NCBI RefSeq assembly: GCF_963678635.1
Contig: NC_087062.1
Coordinates: forward strand, 55,495,355 to 55,559,354
Length of the DNA: 64,000 nt
From: Symsagittifera roscoffensis
Lineage: Eukaryota; Xenacoelomorpha; Acoela; Convolutidae
Direction of reading: 5' to 3'
Shown here: one piece after another, positions 22,146-35,019 of the stretch
Layout of the letters: the number at the start of each line of letters is the position of its first letter
Numbering within the stretch: the first letter of the stretch is position 1
Made by a program: the position numbers and the translations under genes
The notes under the pieces: generated by a model
The model's database searches: none
Seen by the model: only the letters and a program-made list of their open reading frames with translations
Told to the model about the DNA's origin: nothing

Positions 22146-24105
22146 ATTATTTAGGAAACCGGCAGGATGAGCAACAGGAAGAAATAGAGACAGAGAGCCT
22201 AGATACCGAAAATGACCCGGTGGCTTTCGCCCAGTTTACATCGAATAACGGATGGGATGATTATAAAAGAGACAAATTCTCGGTTATGGCAATTCCTGAA
22301 TCTTTTGAAATTAAAAATACAATTTTCCTATCGGAGGATGACCTGAACGGTCCTATTGTTAAACTAAAAACAAATTCAGAAGAATTATTCGCTATCGCTG
22401 ACTCAGGAAGTCCAATGTCGTTTCTAAATGAAAAAACCGCACGGCGCCTTCAACAAAACAATAAATCAGCATTATTCAAATGCATTCTACCGGACAACAC
22501 GGCCAGGAATCTGGCATGCTATAATGGTGGAACAAAAAATCCGAAATAAACATTGATTATAACCATTGAATCAGGAGGCTGGAAAATTCAATCAGCCCCG
22601 TTCATCATTGTAGATGATCAAAAGGCCAACATAATAGGACGAAACATACTACCACAAATAGGTGTCAAGTTGATACAAGAAAAACATAAACAAGATGTTT
22701 TGAGCATACGCGAACAAGAAGAATCGGATCCGGTAATAAGACAATTTTCAACAACTGTGCATACGTATTGGCAAATCAGAAATGACATGATGAAAACTCA
22801 ATTCAACCAAGACTTCATGCCAATACAACAGAAGGACGACGTATCCCGGTACAACTACAGGAAAGAGTTGAAGGGGAATTAAACAAATTGATGGATCAGA
22901 ACCACATTATCAAACTAGATAAATGCTCAGATCGACAATTTATTAGCCCAATTGTCATCACAGTAAAAAAGAATCAGACAGTCAAACTCGCGTTAGATTC
23001 CAAGAAAATCAACAAATTCATTCAAAAGAACAAATACCAAATGCCCAATATTGAATTGCTGTTGGACAACATTGCACAGGTGGTAAAATCAGACAAATCC
23101 AAACAAACACTATTCTCAACACTCGACCTTCGCTATGCTTATTCACAAATCCCATTGGATAAAACAACCAGAGAACAATGCAACTTTAGTCTTATTGATG
23201 GTTACGCCACTGGGACCTATCAGTTTCAAGCAGGATTTTATGGCCTCACGGATATGCCAGCTGAATTCCAAAAAGCGATCGATCTAACCCTTACAAATTG
23301 TACAAACACCTATGCCTACATGGACGATATTCTAATTGTCACAAAAGGATCGTTGGATGTACACAAACAAAAGTTGGATGTACATGAAAAAACTGGACGA
23401 GGAAAATCTGGCGATATCATTAGATAAATGTAAGTTTGCATGCAAACAAGTTGAGTGGTTAGGATTTACAGTTAATAGCGAAGGAACAAAACCACTTATA
23501 AGAAAGGTTGAGGCCATCGAAAAACTATCACCACCAAAAAAATTTTAAGCAATTAAAAGCTTCATGGGTTCCATGCATCATCTCACACGATATATACCAA
23601 AATTGGCACAAATCGCTTCCGCCCTACGCCCATCCCTAAAAAACCCAGAAAAGAACAAACCACTTGACTGGTCCACAAATCAAAACACAACATTCAAAAA
23701 CATATTAAAATTGGTAGCTGAAATAACACAAAACAAATATTTTGATCAACTTCTTGACACTCGCATCGTATGCGATGCTTCAACTACAAGATTATGAGCT
23801 GCGCTAGAACAACATTCACCAGACGGTTGGATCGCCGTAGCTCACGCGTTACGTTTTCTGAACTCATTAGAGGAAAAATGTTCTGTAAACGAGCTCCAAC
23901 TATTAGGGGTCGTATGGGCAATCGAACATTTTAAATACTATCTATATGGAAAACAATTTACCGTCATCACTGACCACCAAGCTTTAATCAGCGCTTTAAA
24001 CGCAAGCGAACGATCAAAAAAAAATTAAAGCTAATTAATTCCCTTCCACTTCGATATCAAACTTTTTGCCGGAAGTAAATTGGGATCAATTGACTACATG
24101 TCCTG
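22120..24105 (+). pseudogene. Protease, RT and RNase H of element C1, inactivated
   Basis: Protease: ELFAIADSGSPMSFLNEKTA (about 22378-22437) with its DSG intact. A stop follows at 22547-22549. RT: VKLALDSKKINKF, STLDLRYAYSQIPL (motif A), GFYGLTDMPAEFQKAI (motif B), and AYMDDILIV at about 23311-23337, an intact YMDD. The frame then breaks; the thumb (SFMGSMHHLTRYIPKLA) and RNase H (RIVCDAST..., ELQLLGVVWAIEHFKYY, VITDHQALISAL) follow with stops between. The catalytic residues are mostly there, but the frame is broken at least four times. Confidence 0.85.
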
Positions 24106-24279
24106 AAATTTGGTTGGATTGGCAGTACTCCCTAGTGAGTATGATGAGGAATTTGTTGTAGCATCAATTAGGACATTCGTTAATAATCTGGAATTGTTGA
24201 CAATTCATTCTAAATGATCTGGCCAATCAGAACAAAGCACCGTATGAGCTGATCAAAAAGCGCGCAAAAAACAAAAGGT

Positions 24280-26170
24280 TATTGAATGCTGCTTCAAACA
24301 CTCAATTAGCAATGAAACATTCCAAGCATTCCGCAACCGGTCATTGCCAGACTAAAAGCAGAAATCAGTCTCACTCAAAATCTGCTCTAAATCAGTCAAC
24401 TCTCTTTCGATCGCTATCTCAACAGTTCCAAACAAGCTGCAAAAATTCAGTCCACAAAATTTCAATCCATCAGATTAACAATTCAAAAATGAGCCTTAAG
24501 GAAACCTTAGACGATCATAGAGCAATAAGGGTTGTAGAGACGATGATATAAACTTTGAAGCGTAGATTAGCGGTCATGAGAATCGACAAAACAAATACAT
24601 CGTACAAACTTGCATCAGATGTAGCCGAAATTCCTAAAACACTGAGAATTACACCACATAGCGTAACAACAATTTCACCATTAGAGGCCCACATGGGACG
24701 TAAGCCAAACACACCCTTATCAAACGTAGCAACTAGTAGTTCACCTAACAATTTAAATTGGGAAAGTGCAAAACATGCATGTTAAGATCAAAAGAATCTT
24801 ACAAAACCGCCACTACCCGCCGAAGGAATGCACGATTTGCAACGGTGGTCAGAAGAGGAAGTCAATATCAATGAGAGAGAGCCGAAACTACAAATGCCTC
24901 GGAACCTGACAAACTCAGACTTACCGACACAAAAAGACACAGGTGCAAAATCTAAAGCTATAGAAATAGTAAAGGATAAATTAAACGTAAGATATAAGGG
25001 AATACAAGCAACGGTAGACAAAAACACCAAAAAATGGATAAATCAGGTAGCACGGAAAACAGTTAGAATAGCAACGAAGGTTAAGGATCCGAGAAAGTTC
25101 GAACAAAAATACAAAACCATAGACGGAAAAACTCTTACATATACCCCACACACCGCTTGGGTGCAAACATTCGGAAAACAACCAAGATTAGAAAGGAATA
25201 GCGGTGCCGCATTTGTCCCAAATCCTTAATTATACGGACCATGCAAACCTTCTCGACTTAGTGATTACGTTGCTTAAAAATCCGCGCGGAGATCAGGTTC
25301 ATGCCTACGTTTTTTAGATATCGAGAACCCTACTGCTCCCCAGCATCCAATGGTCAGACGAGACGAAACGACTGGCCTTCCAAGGAAACTAACCCAAAAA
25401 GAAAAGATGTTGGGATAAAAAAAAACGGATAGTCCAACAAAGCGGAAAGCAAGAGCAACAGGAAAACGGACCGGCGGGCGACCGACATGAAAGCTACAAA
25501 CCATCGGAATGAGTTTGCAAACAGATATCCCGGCCGGGACTTCAAACAATGACAACATTATACCACAACCAGTAACATCAAACAATGACGACCAGGAAAA
25601 TGACGATCAATCATCGGCCTCATCGGAGGATATTGCCCCATCGCCTAAAAGGCAAAACAAGAAAAGTACACCCTCGCGATTTCAACGGAACCGTTAAGAA
25701 AATCGACAAGAAACCGCCAATCGGCGCTGTCCAATGCGTTTGGGAACCCGGTACCCATTAACGCCATTAACAATAATCACGACGAAGAAAGGAAAACGCC
25801 GCTCCAATTTGAAATTGATTCACCACCGGACAAACGAGATATGGACAATTATCCAAGCCTAAAGTCCCTAATCCAAGAAATGGGTTTCACTGAAAAGACC
25901 CCCCCCCCCAATACAGAACATGTATAAAATTGATTGAAGCGATTAGCCCGAAACACAAAACAGGCTAGACCGAAGTAGTCGATTTAACCTCGCCCACAGA
26001 GGACGACGCCACAGCCGGTAACAATAACGAAATTTTATTCGTCAGTACGAACCTACAACAAGAAGGCGGGACGGAACAGACAAAGAAAAGCCACACATTA
26101 CAAGATGACGAGGAACTCGAAAGTCGGGGGGAGGAAATTGCCAAAGATAACAAACAAGCAGAGAAATGAT
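24280..26170 (+). pseudogene. Integrase C-terminal remnant and Pol tail of element C1
   Basis: 24282-24510 corresponds to the linker after RNase H. The integrase zinc domain and most of the DDE core are deleted (compare C2 29420-30772); what remains starts at DDHRAIRVVE, which carries the catalytic Glu, and runs on to about 25229. The acidic/basic Pol tail follows to about 26170 in broken frames. A run of nine to ten C bases lies near 25900. Confidence 0.75.
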
Positions 26171-26281
26171 ATGTCAAAAAGTCCTATCGGGACTCTAAAA
26201 CTCACAAATCTTTCAGTCCTAAGGGGACTTCAAAACTCAATTTAAAAACGATTGCTTATAACTTTTGTTGTCAAGGGGGAA

Positions 26282-26535
26282 TTTCATCCGGCCTGGATCG
26301 ACAAAATAATTTTATACGTATGTTTTTTAATTTATTTATAATCCAATGTTAAACGCCAAGACGGCCGGTCACTTGACCTTGATAGACAGAGAAGACGAAC
26401 TCTATTTGAAATAAAAATCAGAGTTGAATTAATTTTATCTGTCAACCAGTCGTTTTATATCGTTCCGATTGAGAAACAAGGTTTATCGATCCATTCGGTT
26501 TCAAGAATTGGAATATCATACCCTGCGGTATGACA
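26282..26535 (+). repeat. 3' LTR of element C1
   Basis: 254 bp. The flanking 26536-26840 is present again after the LTR at 32464-32716, showing that LTR plus flank were duplicated together. Confidence 0.88.
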
Positions 26536-26841
26536 GATCCATTTCGTTTCAGTTTTCTTTATAAATTGTTTTTGAGTTATTTTAAAACAATAATTATCAC
26601 TGCACAATGTACGGATATTTTTTTTAGCACTACGAATGATTTAATGAAATTAGCCGCTGTCTACAAGGAACAGTCCATCTTATTGAGAAACTGGAGCGGA
26701 CATCGAAAACCACAATTTTAATGCATTCTGAAGCAAAAATGATCAGACCATACGCAAAAGTAGAAACAAAACGCTTGTGTAAACTTTGAAGCAAAATGGA
26801 TTGAGGCAAGCTTTTTGGTCTCATCAAAAGGTTTTCACCAT

Positions 26842-28060
26842 TCTCTGTCTGGGAGCCGAAGGTCAAAGACAAGTTCAACAAAAAAGACCTAGCCTTGTAT
26901 TACACAATGTAACCACATAAGAATTTATGACAACACTGGAAGATATCTTTGTTACTAACAGAATTGTAGCATTCGAAAGATATAACTTTATTTGCCTTAA
27001 ACAAAAGAAATTGGAGAGTCTTGAACAATTTCATGCAGATCTAGTCGAATTAGCCTCACAGGTTGATTGTGGGGACAGAGAAGATGATTGGTTTAGAGAC
27101 ATGTTTACAGCACACATGAGCAACGAAAAAAATTGCAGAAGAACTATTAGCACAAACACGGTCCTCACAAGAGGCATATGAATATGCAATCCGTCGGGAG
27201 AAAAGAATCGAACACAGTCGTACCATGAAGATAAACCCATTCGGGGTACAATCTAAAACAAAAAACAAGAACCAGTACATTATATCAACACACGGTGTGG
27301 TCGATATAACTATTCGAATAACCAAAACTCACAAAGAAGTCGGGGTGTTTTCCGCGGACGACCATACCCGCGTGGATCACAAAACACAAGAGGACAACAA
27401 AGAAATAACAATACAAACACTTCGAAACAATTTTATAAATGCGGAAAGTATTACAATCAGAATCATCTTCAATCTTGTCCGGCTAATGACAAAATTTGTT
27501 CAAAATGTGCCAAACGAGGCCATTTTGCAAAGTTTGCAGATCCACAAACGTTAATTATTTAGGAAACCGGCAGTATGAGCAACAGGAAGAAATAGAGATA
27601 GAGATCCTAGAAACCGAAAACGACCCGGTGGCTTTCGCCCAGTTTACCTCGAATAACGGATGGGATGAATATCAAATAGACAAATTCTCGGTTATGGCAA
27701 TCGCTGAATCTTTTGAAATTAAAAATACATTTTTCCTATCGGAGGATGACCTGAACGGTCCTATTGCTAAACTAAAATCAAATTCAGCAGAATTATTTGC
27801 TATTGCTGACTCAGGAAGTCCAATTACGTTTCTAAATGAAAAAACCGCACGGTGCCTTCAACAAAACAATAAATCAGCATTATTCAAATGCAATCCACCG
27901 GACAACACGGCCAGGAATCTGGCATGCTATAATGGTGAAACAAAAAATCCGAAAGGAACATTGATTATAACCATTGAATCAGGAGGCTGGAAAATTCAAT
28001 CAGCCCCTTTCATCATTGTGGATGATCAAAAGGCCAAAATAATAGGATGAAACATACTAC
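26842..28060 (+). pseudogene. gag remnant and protease of element C2
   Basis: The gag capsid fragment (26927-27181) includes LESLEQFHADLVELASQVDC, which is disrupted in C1. The knuckle region reads FYKCGKYYNQNHLQSC (first Cys missing) and CSKCAKRGHFAKFA (fourth ligand Cys lost). Protease follows in 27496-28050 with AIADSGSPITFLNEKTA. Frames are broken between the parts. Confidence 0.82.
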
Positions 28061-29015
28061 CACAAATAGGTGTCAAGTTGATACAAGAAAAACATAGACA
28101 AAATGTTTTGAGCATACGCGAACAAGAAGAATCGGATCCGGTAATAAGACAATTTTCAACAACTGTGCATACGTATTGGCAAATCACAAATCACATGATG
28201 AAAACTCAATTCAACCAAGACTTCATGCCAATACAACAGAAGGACGACGTATCCCGCTACACCTACAGGAAAGAGACGAAGAGGAATTAAACAAATTGAT
28301 GGATCAGAACCACATTATCAAACTAGATAAATGCTCAGATCGACAATTTATTAGCCCAATTATCATCACAGTAAAAAAGAATCAAACAGTCAAACTCGCG
28401 TTAGATTCCAAGAAAATTAACAAATTCATTCACAAGAACAAATACCAAATGCCCAATATTGAATTGCTGTTGGACAAAACTGCACAGGTGGTAAAATCAG
28501 ACAAAACCAAACAAACACTATTCTCAAGACTCGACCTTCGCTATGCATATTCACAAATCCCTTTGGATAAAACAACCAGAGAACAATGCAACTTTAGTCT
28601 TATTGATGGTTACGCCACTGGGACCTATCAGTTTCAAACAGGATTTTATGGCCTCACGGATATGCCAGCTGAATTCCAAAAAGCGATAATTCAACTACAG
28701 GATTATGAGCTGCGCTAGAACAACATTCACCAGACGGTTGGGTCGCCGTAGCTTACGCGTTACGTTTTCTGAACTCATTAGAGGAAAAATGTTCTGTAAA
28801 CGAGCTCCAACTATTAGGGGTCGTATGGGCAATCGAACATTTTAAATACTATTTATATGGAAAACAATTTACCGTCATCACTGACCACCAAGCTTTAATC
28901 AGCGCTTTAAAGGCAAGCGAACGATCAAAAAAAATTCAAAGCCAATTAATTCCCTTCCACTTCGATATCAAACTTTTTGCCGGAAGTAAATTGGGATCAA
29001 TTGACTACATGTCCT
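28060..29015 (+). pseudogene. RT and RNase H remnant of element C2
   Basis: RT fingers and palm through motif B (GFYGLTDMPAEFQKAI) are present in 28176-28718. The YxDD motif and thumb are deleted; the sequence jumps from motif B to RNase H within a few codons. RNase H keeps ELQLLGVVWAIEHFKYYLYG and VITDHQALISAL. No polymerase could be made. Confidence 0.85.
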
Positions 29016-29400
29016 GAAATTTGGTTGGATTGGCAGTACCCCCTAGTTAGTATGATGAGGAATTTGTTGTAGCATCAATTAGGACATTCGTTAATAATCT
29101 GGAATTGTTGACAAGTCATTCTAAATAATCTGGCCAATCAGAACAAATCACCGTATGAGCTGTTCAAAAAGCGCGCAAAAAAACAAAAGGTTATTGAATG
29201 CTGCTTCAAACACTCAATTAGCAATGAAACATTCCAAGCATTCCGCAACCGGTCATTGCCAGACTAAAAGCAGAAATCAGTCTCACTCAAAATCTGCTAT
29301 AAATCAGTCAACTCTCTTTCGATCGCTATCTCAACAGTTCCAAACAAGCTGAAAAAATTCAGTCCACAAAATTTCAATCCATCAGATTAACAATTCAAAA

Positions 29401-31425
29401 ATGAGCCTTAAGGAAACCAAGGGTTTTAAAGGAGGATTCATCCCAACGGAGCTTAAGTCAACAGAGCCAAGAGGAAGAAAAGAATCAACCCAGAACTGGC
29501 AGGGTTCGTCTGACCGAGAAGAAAGTCTTTCGGACCCCAGATGGCATAAGCGACCTCCCACGAAGGGAAAGAAAGGAAACCCTGACCTAACAAAATTGCC
29601 ACAACAAGAGCACGACACATCAACAACAACACCTGTACGGGATGCCACGGAAGTGCTATCGGCTAAGAAGCTAGAGACCAGTAAAAAATCAAGTTTCCCG
29701 AAGATTACCTTCACAGACACGAATACATCTGGAAACACAGCTGTCAGACCCGAACCAAAAGACATCATGAAAACGACGCAGACACAAACGAAAACAAATA
29801 ATACAGCAACAACTACACAAACACTCGAACCACAAAATACAACAACAGCCACACAAACACTCGATAGAAGCAAAGACACCGCAAAAATCTGTGTCATTTG
29901 TGTAGACCCGAATATCTGTGTACAAGAAGAACGGACACATAACGTAGAACCACCAACAATGGGACCGGCTACACAGTTAGAAGCCAGTCACGGAATGATC
30001 ACAGAAGAACTGGTCGCGACGTTGGAGAAAGCCACAAACACAGTGGAATCAGAGGAGAACACACCGTTGTTTAGATAGAGACTACAGCGAGTATTGGGCG
30101 TTCGATTCATCACCGCAGCCACCAAGAAAGATCGAAAAATGCCTACCTTAATTAACTTCGTTAAAAAGAGGGATTGAGAAGCTATCAAGGCTTCCTACGG
30201 ACAGTACTGGCACAATATTCAGACAGGCTTTATGTCCGAGAAGATTGCCTACTCATAGACGAGGAATCGTCATTTCTACACAATTGAGGCAGACAGTGCT
30301 CGACAGTCTCCATTTAACACATCCGAGATTGGCAGCAATGTTGGACTTAAGTAACCATGCCTGGTTTCCCCATATACATCGGGCAATTGTGCAGATGGCA
30401 CAAAATTGCAAACATTGCACTGAGCAAGGTAAAAATTTAAAACCCATCATAGGAAAAAAACATTCGTTCCAAATGGAACAGTAGTCGAACCTAATGAGGA
30501 AGTACAATTGGATTTTGCAGGGCCCCATCCGGACAAATTAAATAGAGACGCATATATCTTAGTTGCAATAGATAAATGGTCTAAATTTCCAACTGCAAAA
30601 GTCGTTACAAATACAACAGCGGATATCGCTATGAAATTTATGCAACGGTACATTTCGAATAACGGGGTACCCCAAAGATTAAGATATGTCCAAGCACAGA
30701 CATTTAGAGCTAAAAAATTTCAACTGTTTTGTAATACAAACAATAGAAAATTTTTGTTTGCGCCTGTAGATGATCATAGAGCAATAGGGGTTGTAGAGAG
30801 GATGATATAAACTTTGAAGCGTAGATTAGCGGTCATGAGAATCGACAAAACAAATACATCGTACAAACTTGCATCAGATGTAGCCGAAATTCCTAAAACA
30901 CTGAGAATTACACCACATAGTGTAACAAAAATTTCACCATTAGAGGCCCACATGGGACGTAAGCCAAACACACCCTTATCAAACGTAGCAACTAGTAGTT
31001 CACCTAACAATTTAAATTGAGAGAGTGCAAAACATGCATGTTTAGATCAAAAGAATCTTACAAAACCTCCACTACCCGCCGAAGAAATGCACGATTTGCA
31101 ACGGTGGTCAGAAGAGGAAGTCAATATCAATGAGAGAGAGCCGAAACTAAAGCTATAGAAATAGTAAAGGATAAATTAAACGTAAGATATAAGGGAATAC
31201 AAGCACCGGTAGACAAAAACACGAAAAAATGGATAAATCAGGTAGCACGGAAAACAGTTAGAATAGCAACGAAGGTTAAGGATCCGAGAAAATTCGAACA
31301 AAAATACAAAACCATAGACGGAAAAACTCTTACATATACCCCACACACCGCTTGGGTGCAAACATTCGGAAAACAACCAAGATTAGAAAGGAATAGCGGT
31401 GCCGCATTTGTCCCAAATCCTTAAT
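29401..31425 (+). pseudogene. Pol linker, integrase and tail of element C2, inactivated
   Basis: 29401-30078 is a 225-codon frame, Thr/Gln/Lys-rich and probably disordered, corresponding to the linker between RNase H and integrase. The zinc domain (LHLTHPRLAAMLDL...NCKHC, 30300-30420) has His/His/Cys/Cys. The core has QLDFAGP (first Asp), RYVQAQTF where the second Asp should be (now Val), and GVVERMI with the Glu followed by a stop. Integrase is therefore dead. The C-terminal part to 31425 parallels C1 24550-25229. Confidence 0.8.
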
Positions 31426-32463
31426 TATACGGACCATGCAAACCTTCTCGACTTAGTGATTACGTTGCTTAAAAATCCGCGCGGAGATCAGGTTCATGCC
31501 TACGTTTTTTAGATATCGAGAACCCTACTGCTCCCCAGTATCCAATGGTCAGACGAGACGAAACGACTGGCCTTCATAGGAAACTAACCCAAAAAGAAAA
31601 GATGTTGGGACAAGAAAAAACGGATAGTCCAACAAAGCGGAAAACAAGAGCAACATGAAAACGGACCGGCGAGCGACCGACACGAAAGCTACAAACCATC
31701 GGAATGAGTTTGCAAACGGATATCCCGGTCGGGACTTCAAACAATGACAACATTATACCACAACCAGTAACATAAGACATTGACAACCAGGATAATGACG
31801 ATCAATCATCGGCCTCATCAGAGGATATTGCCCCATCGCCTAAAAGGCAAAACAAGAAAAGTACACCCCCCGCGATTTCAACGGAACCGTTAAGAAAATT
31901 GACAAGAAACCGCCAATCGGCGCTGTCCAATGAACCCGGTTAACGCCATTAACAATAATCACGACGAAGAAAGGAAAACGCCGCTCCAATTTGAAATTGA
32001 TTCACCACCGGACAAACGAGATACGGACAATTATCCAAGCCTAAAGTCCCTAATCCAAGAAATGGGTTTCACCGAAAAGACCCCCCCCCCCAATACAGAA
32101 CATGTATAAAACTGATTGAAGCGATTAGCCCGAAACACAAAACAGGCTACACCGAAGTAGTCGATTTAACCTCGCCCACAGAGGACGACGCCACAGCCGG
32201 TAACAATAACGAAATTTTATTCGTCAATACGAACCTACAACAAGAAGGCGGGGCGGAACAGACAAAGAAAAGCCACACATTACAAGATGACGAGGAACAC
32301 GAAAGTCAGGGGGAGAGAATTGCCAAAGATGACAAAGAAGCAGAGAAATGATATGTCAAAAAGTCCTATCGGGACTCTAAAACTCACAAATCTGTCAGTC
32401 CTAAGGGGACTTCAAACCTCAATGTAAAAACGATTGCTTATAACTTTTGTTGTCAAGGGGGAA
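31426..32463 (+). pseudogene. Pol tail and pre-LTR region of element C2
   Basis: Broken frames matching 25230-26281 of C1, including an acidic/serine-rich segment (DDQSSASSEDIAPSPKRQNK) and a poly-C run near 32085. A purine run precedes the LTR. Confidence 0.7.
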
Positions 32464-32716
32464 TTTCATCCGGCCTGGATCGACAAAATAATTTTATACG
32501 TATTTTTTTTTATTTTATTTATAATCCTATGTTAAACGCCAAGACGGCCGGTCACTTGACATTGATAGACAGAGAAGACGAACTCTATTTGAAATAAAAA
32601 TCAGAGTTGAATTAATTTTATCTGTCAACTAGTCGTTTTATATCGTTCCGACTGAGACACAAGGTTTATCGATCCATTCGGTTTCAAGAATTAGAATATC
32701 ATACCCTGCGATATTA
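32464..32716 (+). repeat. 3' LTR of element C2
   Basis: Closely similar to the two LTRs of C1. The last bases are altered (ATATTACC where the others have GTATGACA). Confidence 0.85.
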
Positions 32717-33027
32717 CCGATTCATTGCGTTTCAGTTTTCTTTATAAACTGTTTTTGAGTTATTTTAAAACAATAATTATCACTGCACAATGTACGGTGA
32801 TATTTTGTTTAGAACTACGAATGATTTAATGAAATTAGCCGCTGTCTACAAGGAACAGTCCATCTTATTGAGAAACTGGAGCGGACATCGAAAACCACAA
32901 TTTTAATACATTCTGAAGCAAAAATAATCAGACCATACGCAAAAGTAGAAACAAAACGCTTGTGCAAAGTTTGAAGCAAAACGGATTGAGGCAAGCTTTT
33001 TGGTCTCATCAAAAGGTTATCACCATT

Positions 33028-35011
33028 TCGCACTTAAAAAGAGTGTAGGTTAGATGCTCAAAAAATGTCTAAGTATTTTTCAATTTTTTGAATCATTTTT
33101 TTCTTTTATTCCAGAAAGTTTTTTTGCAATGCCAAAACAGGTCCAAAATCGTTGCGCTACCTGCACAATGAATGGCTACACATATTCTGCTCTGCTGTTT
33201 GTTTTCTTTTTAAACCTTTTTTTAGATTTCGAAGCAATGTGTAGAAGTTTTAGCACAATTGGTAAATGCTGCTTTTTTTCTCCGACTGGTACGATTCCTT
33301 AATTAAAATTTTAAATTCTAACTGAAATATTTATCGGAAAAACAAAGGCACTATCTTGCTCACTAGCTTCAATAGCAAGTTAAAATTTTGTCCTAACATT
33401 TTATAGAATCAATTTGTACCTGAAATTGGGTGTGAATTGGGCTGTTCATTTAAAAAAACTCAAAATTAATTTTTCGTTGTATAAGTTTTATCATTACGAG
33501 GCCAAACTGTCCACTGGATAGGCAAACATTTTTGTGTCAGTATGTTCCTAGATTCCATAGACAAGTCTTTAAATATGTTAAAATTTTGTCGGAACGATCA
33601 AAGAAAATGAAAGAACAAAATAAGAACAAAGGGAGCGTCCTTGTTGCGGAATCCGCTTACAATGCACAAAATGCACAGTTTGGACTCGTAATGATCAGTT
33701 TTGTTTTAACGAAAAAGCATTTCATATTTTTTCAAGGGCAACCAGAAAGTTTACAATTTGGCTCTGATATCAGCTTTTTTTGTTATTTTTTAGGTGATCT
33801 TTTATTGGAGAAATAGATGATGTAATTGCTTTGTGCTTAGGATCCAACCGTTTTGTTTTTTTTAGTCGAATTTTGAAACTTTCGATTGATTGTCTCCACA
33901 GAATTTCTGTACCTTCCTAAAAACAGTGACGCTTGCGCTCAGAAATAAAATATTTACCTGCGATCATTTGCCATGAAATTATGAGTTTTATTATTTTGTT
34001 TTATTTTTGGGATTTAGGAAAAACTACTACAACAACACTTTTAGCGGGCAATCGGAACGTTCAGTGGGTCGCCATCATATGGGTAATCTTGTTTAGGCTG
34101 ACTGAATTTTCAAAACGAACTAGCGTGCCGCATCGTCATTGTTGCAACCATTGGAATTGAGGCGGAAAAATGTCTTCCTGTGTGTTTTAAATTTTCTAAA
34201 ATTTTTTCCGAGCACAATCACGTGCCAAAAATAATCACCGGAATAGATCAAGAGATATATCATAATACAGCCTTTCCTCTGATTATTTGAACGACGATTT
34301 AACATTTCAATTTTTTTAATGTCGAGAAAAAGAGTTTGAAATTTGTAATATCGAGAAAGTAAAGCAAGCAAGTAAAGCAATTGAATAAATTTTATCAAAA
34401 AAGTTGAATTTTAAAGAAAGAAGTATAGTTTTTAGACCACATAAACTAGTTTTGGAAACTGATTTAGCGCTTTCTTGCTTTTTTTTCTGCTTTTTTGTTT
34501 AGCAGTCATATTTTGTTAACATTTTTGTCGATTATGTCAAACTCGTTCACATTCAAAAGTTTCACAACATGCACAAAAAAAACAACAAAATAACCAAAAA
34601 AAGTTCAGTTTTAAATGTGGTCGAAACAATCTTTCTAGTTTTGCACAGCAACAAGCTTTCCTCTTTTTCAATTTTTTCCCAATCCCTTACTTTCGATATT
34701 TTTATGATTCATTTCAAAAAAGTAGCAGCCTAATTTTAATTTTTGTGAATACAAGACAAAAAATATCTAGACTATTTGAATATCCATTTTTTCTTTTTGT
34801 GTTATATCGAATCAAAATGGTTATCAGAGCTAAAACTCTAAGGTTCATTTTTATTCTCCAAATAACGTAAATATGCACTTTATTTTTGCGATCTGGAGAA
34901 CAAAAAGGAACCTTATTTTTTTTATTTCTGATATCCATTTTGATTCAAAATAATAAAAAATGAAGAAAAAAAATGCCATGGATGTTGAAATAGTCTCGAT
35001 ATTTTTGGTCT
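33028..35011. other. Non-coding spacer
   Basis: No gene seen. It contains the MITE at 33491-33694 and, at about 34043-34085, a degenerate copy of the hairpin motif (GGGCAATCGGAACGTTCAGT). Confidence 0.5.
33491..33694. mobile_element. 204 bp MITE with 20 bp terminal inverted repeats
   Basis: The left end TCATTACGAGGCCAAACTGT and the right end ACAGTTTGGACTCGTAATGA are reverse complements with one mismatch. Partial relatives occur at 3147-3192, 18000-18075 and 55548-55580. No coding capacity; the target duplication is unclear. Confidence 0.85.
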
Positions 35012-35019
35012 TTGTCACT

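Larger units (their letters stand above)
20849..26535 (+). mobile_element. Element C1: Mag-like Ty3/Gypsy retrotransposon, degenerate and internally deleted
   Basis: LTRs of 254 bp at 20849-21102 and 26282-26535, flanked by GATCC on both sides (20844-20848 and 26536-26540). The internal region has gag, protease, RT, RNase H and an integrase remnant, with stops and frameshifts throughout. Compared with the tandem copy C2, it has lost about 1.35 kb between RNase H and the integrase C-terminal part. A purine run (AAGGGGGA) precedes the 3' LTR as polypurine tract. Confidence 0.9.
26841..32716 (+). mobile_element. Element C2: 5'-truncated duplicate of C1
   Basis: It lacks the 5' LTR and about the first 365 bp of the internal region because the duplication began inside gag. 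It has its own deletions relative to C1: about 0.5 kb removing RT motif C and the thumb (junction near 28689) and about 70 bp near 31149. It retains the linker and integrase region that C1 lost. Confidence 0.88.
21466..33027 (+). repeat. Tandem segmental duplication (units 21466-26840 and 26841-33027)
   Basis: The second unit restarts at 26841 with TCTGTCTGGGAGCCGAAGGT, the same text as at 21468 inside gag of C1, and runs through element body, LTR and about 300 bp of non-element flank (32717-33027) matching 26536-26840. A retrotransposition event cannot copy flanking host DNA, so this is a DNA-level duplication. The breakpoint has only short shared sequence (ATT/TTCTCTG). Confidence 0.88.
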
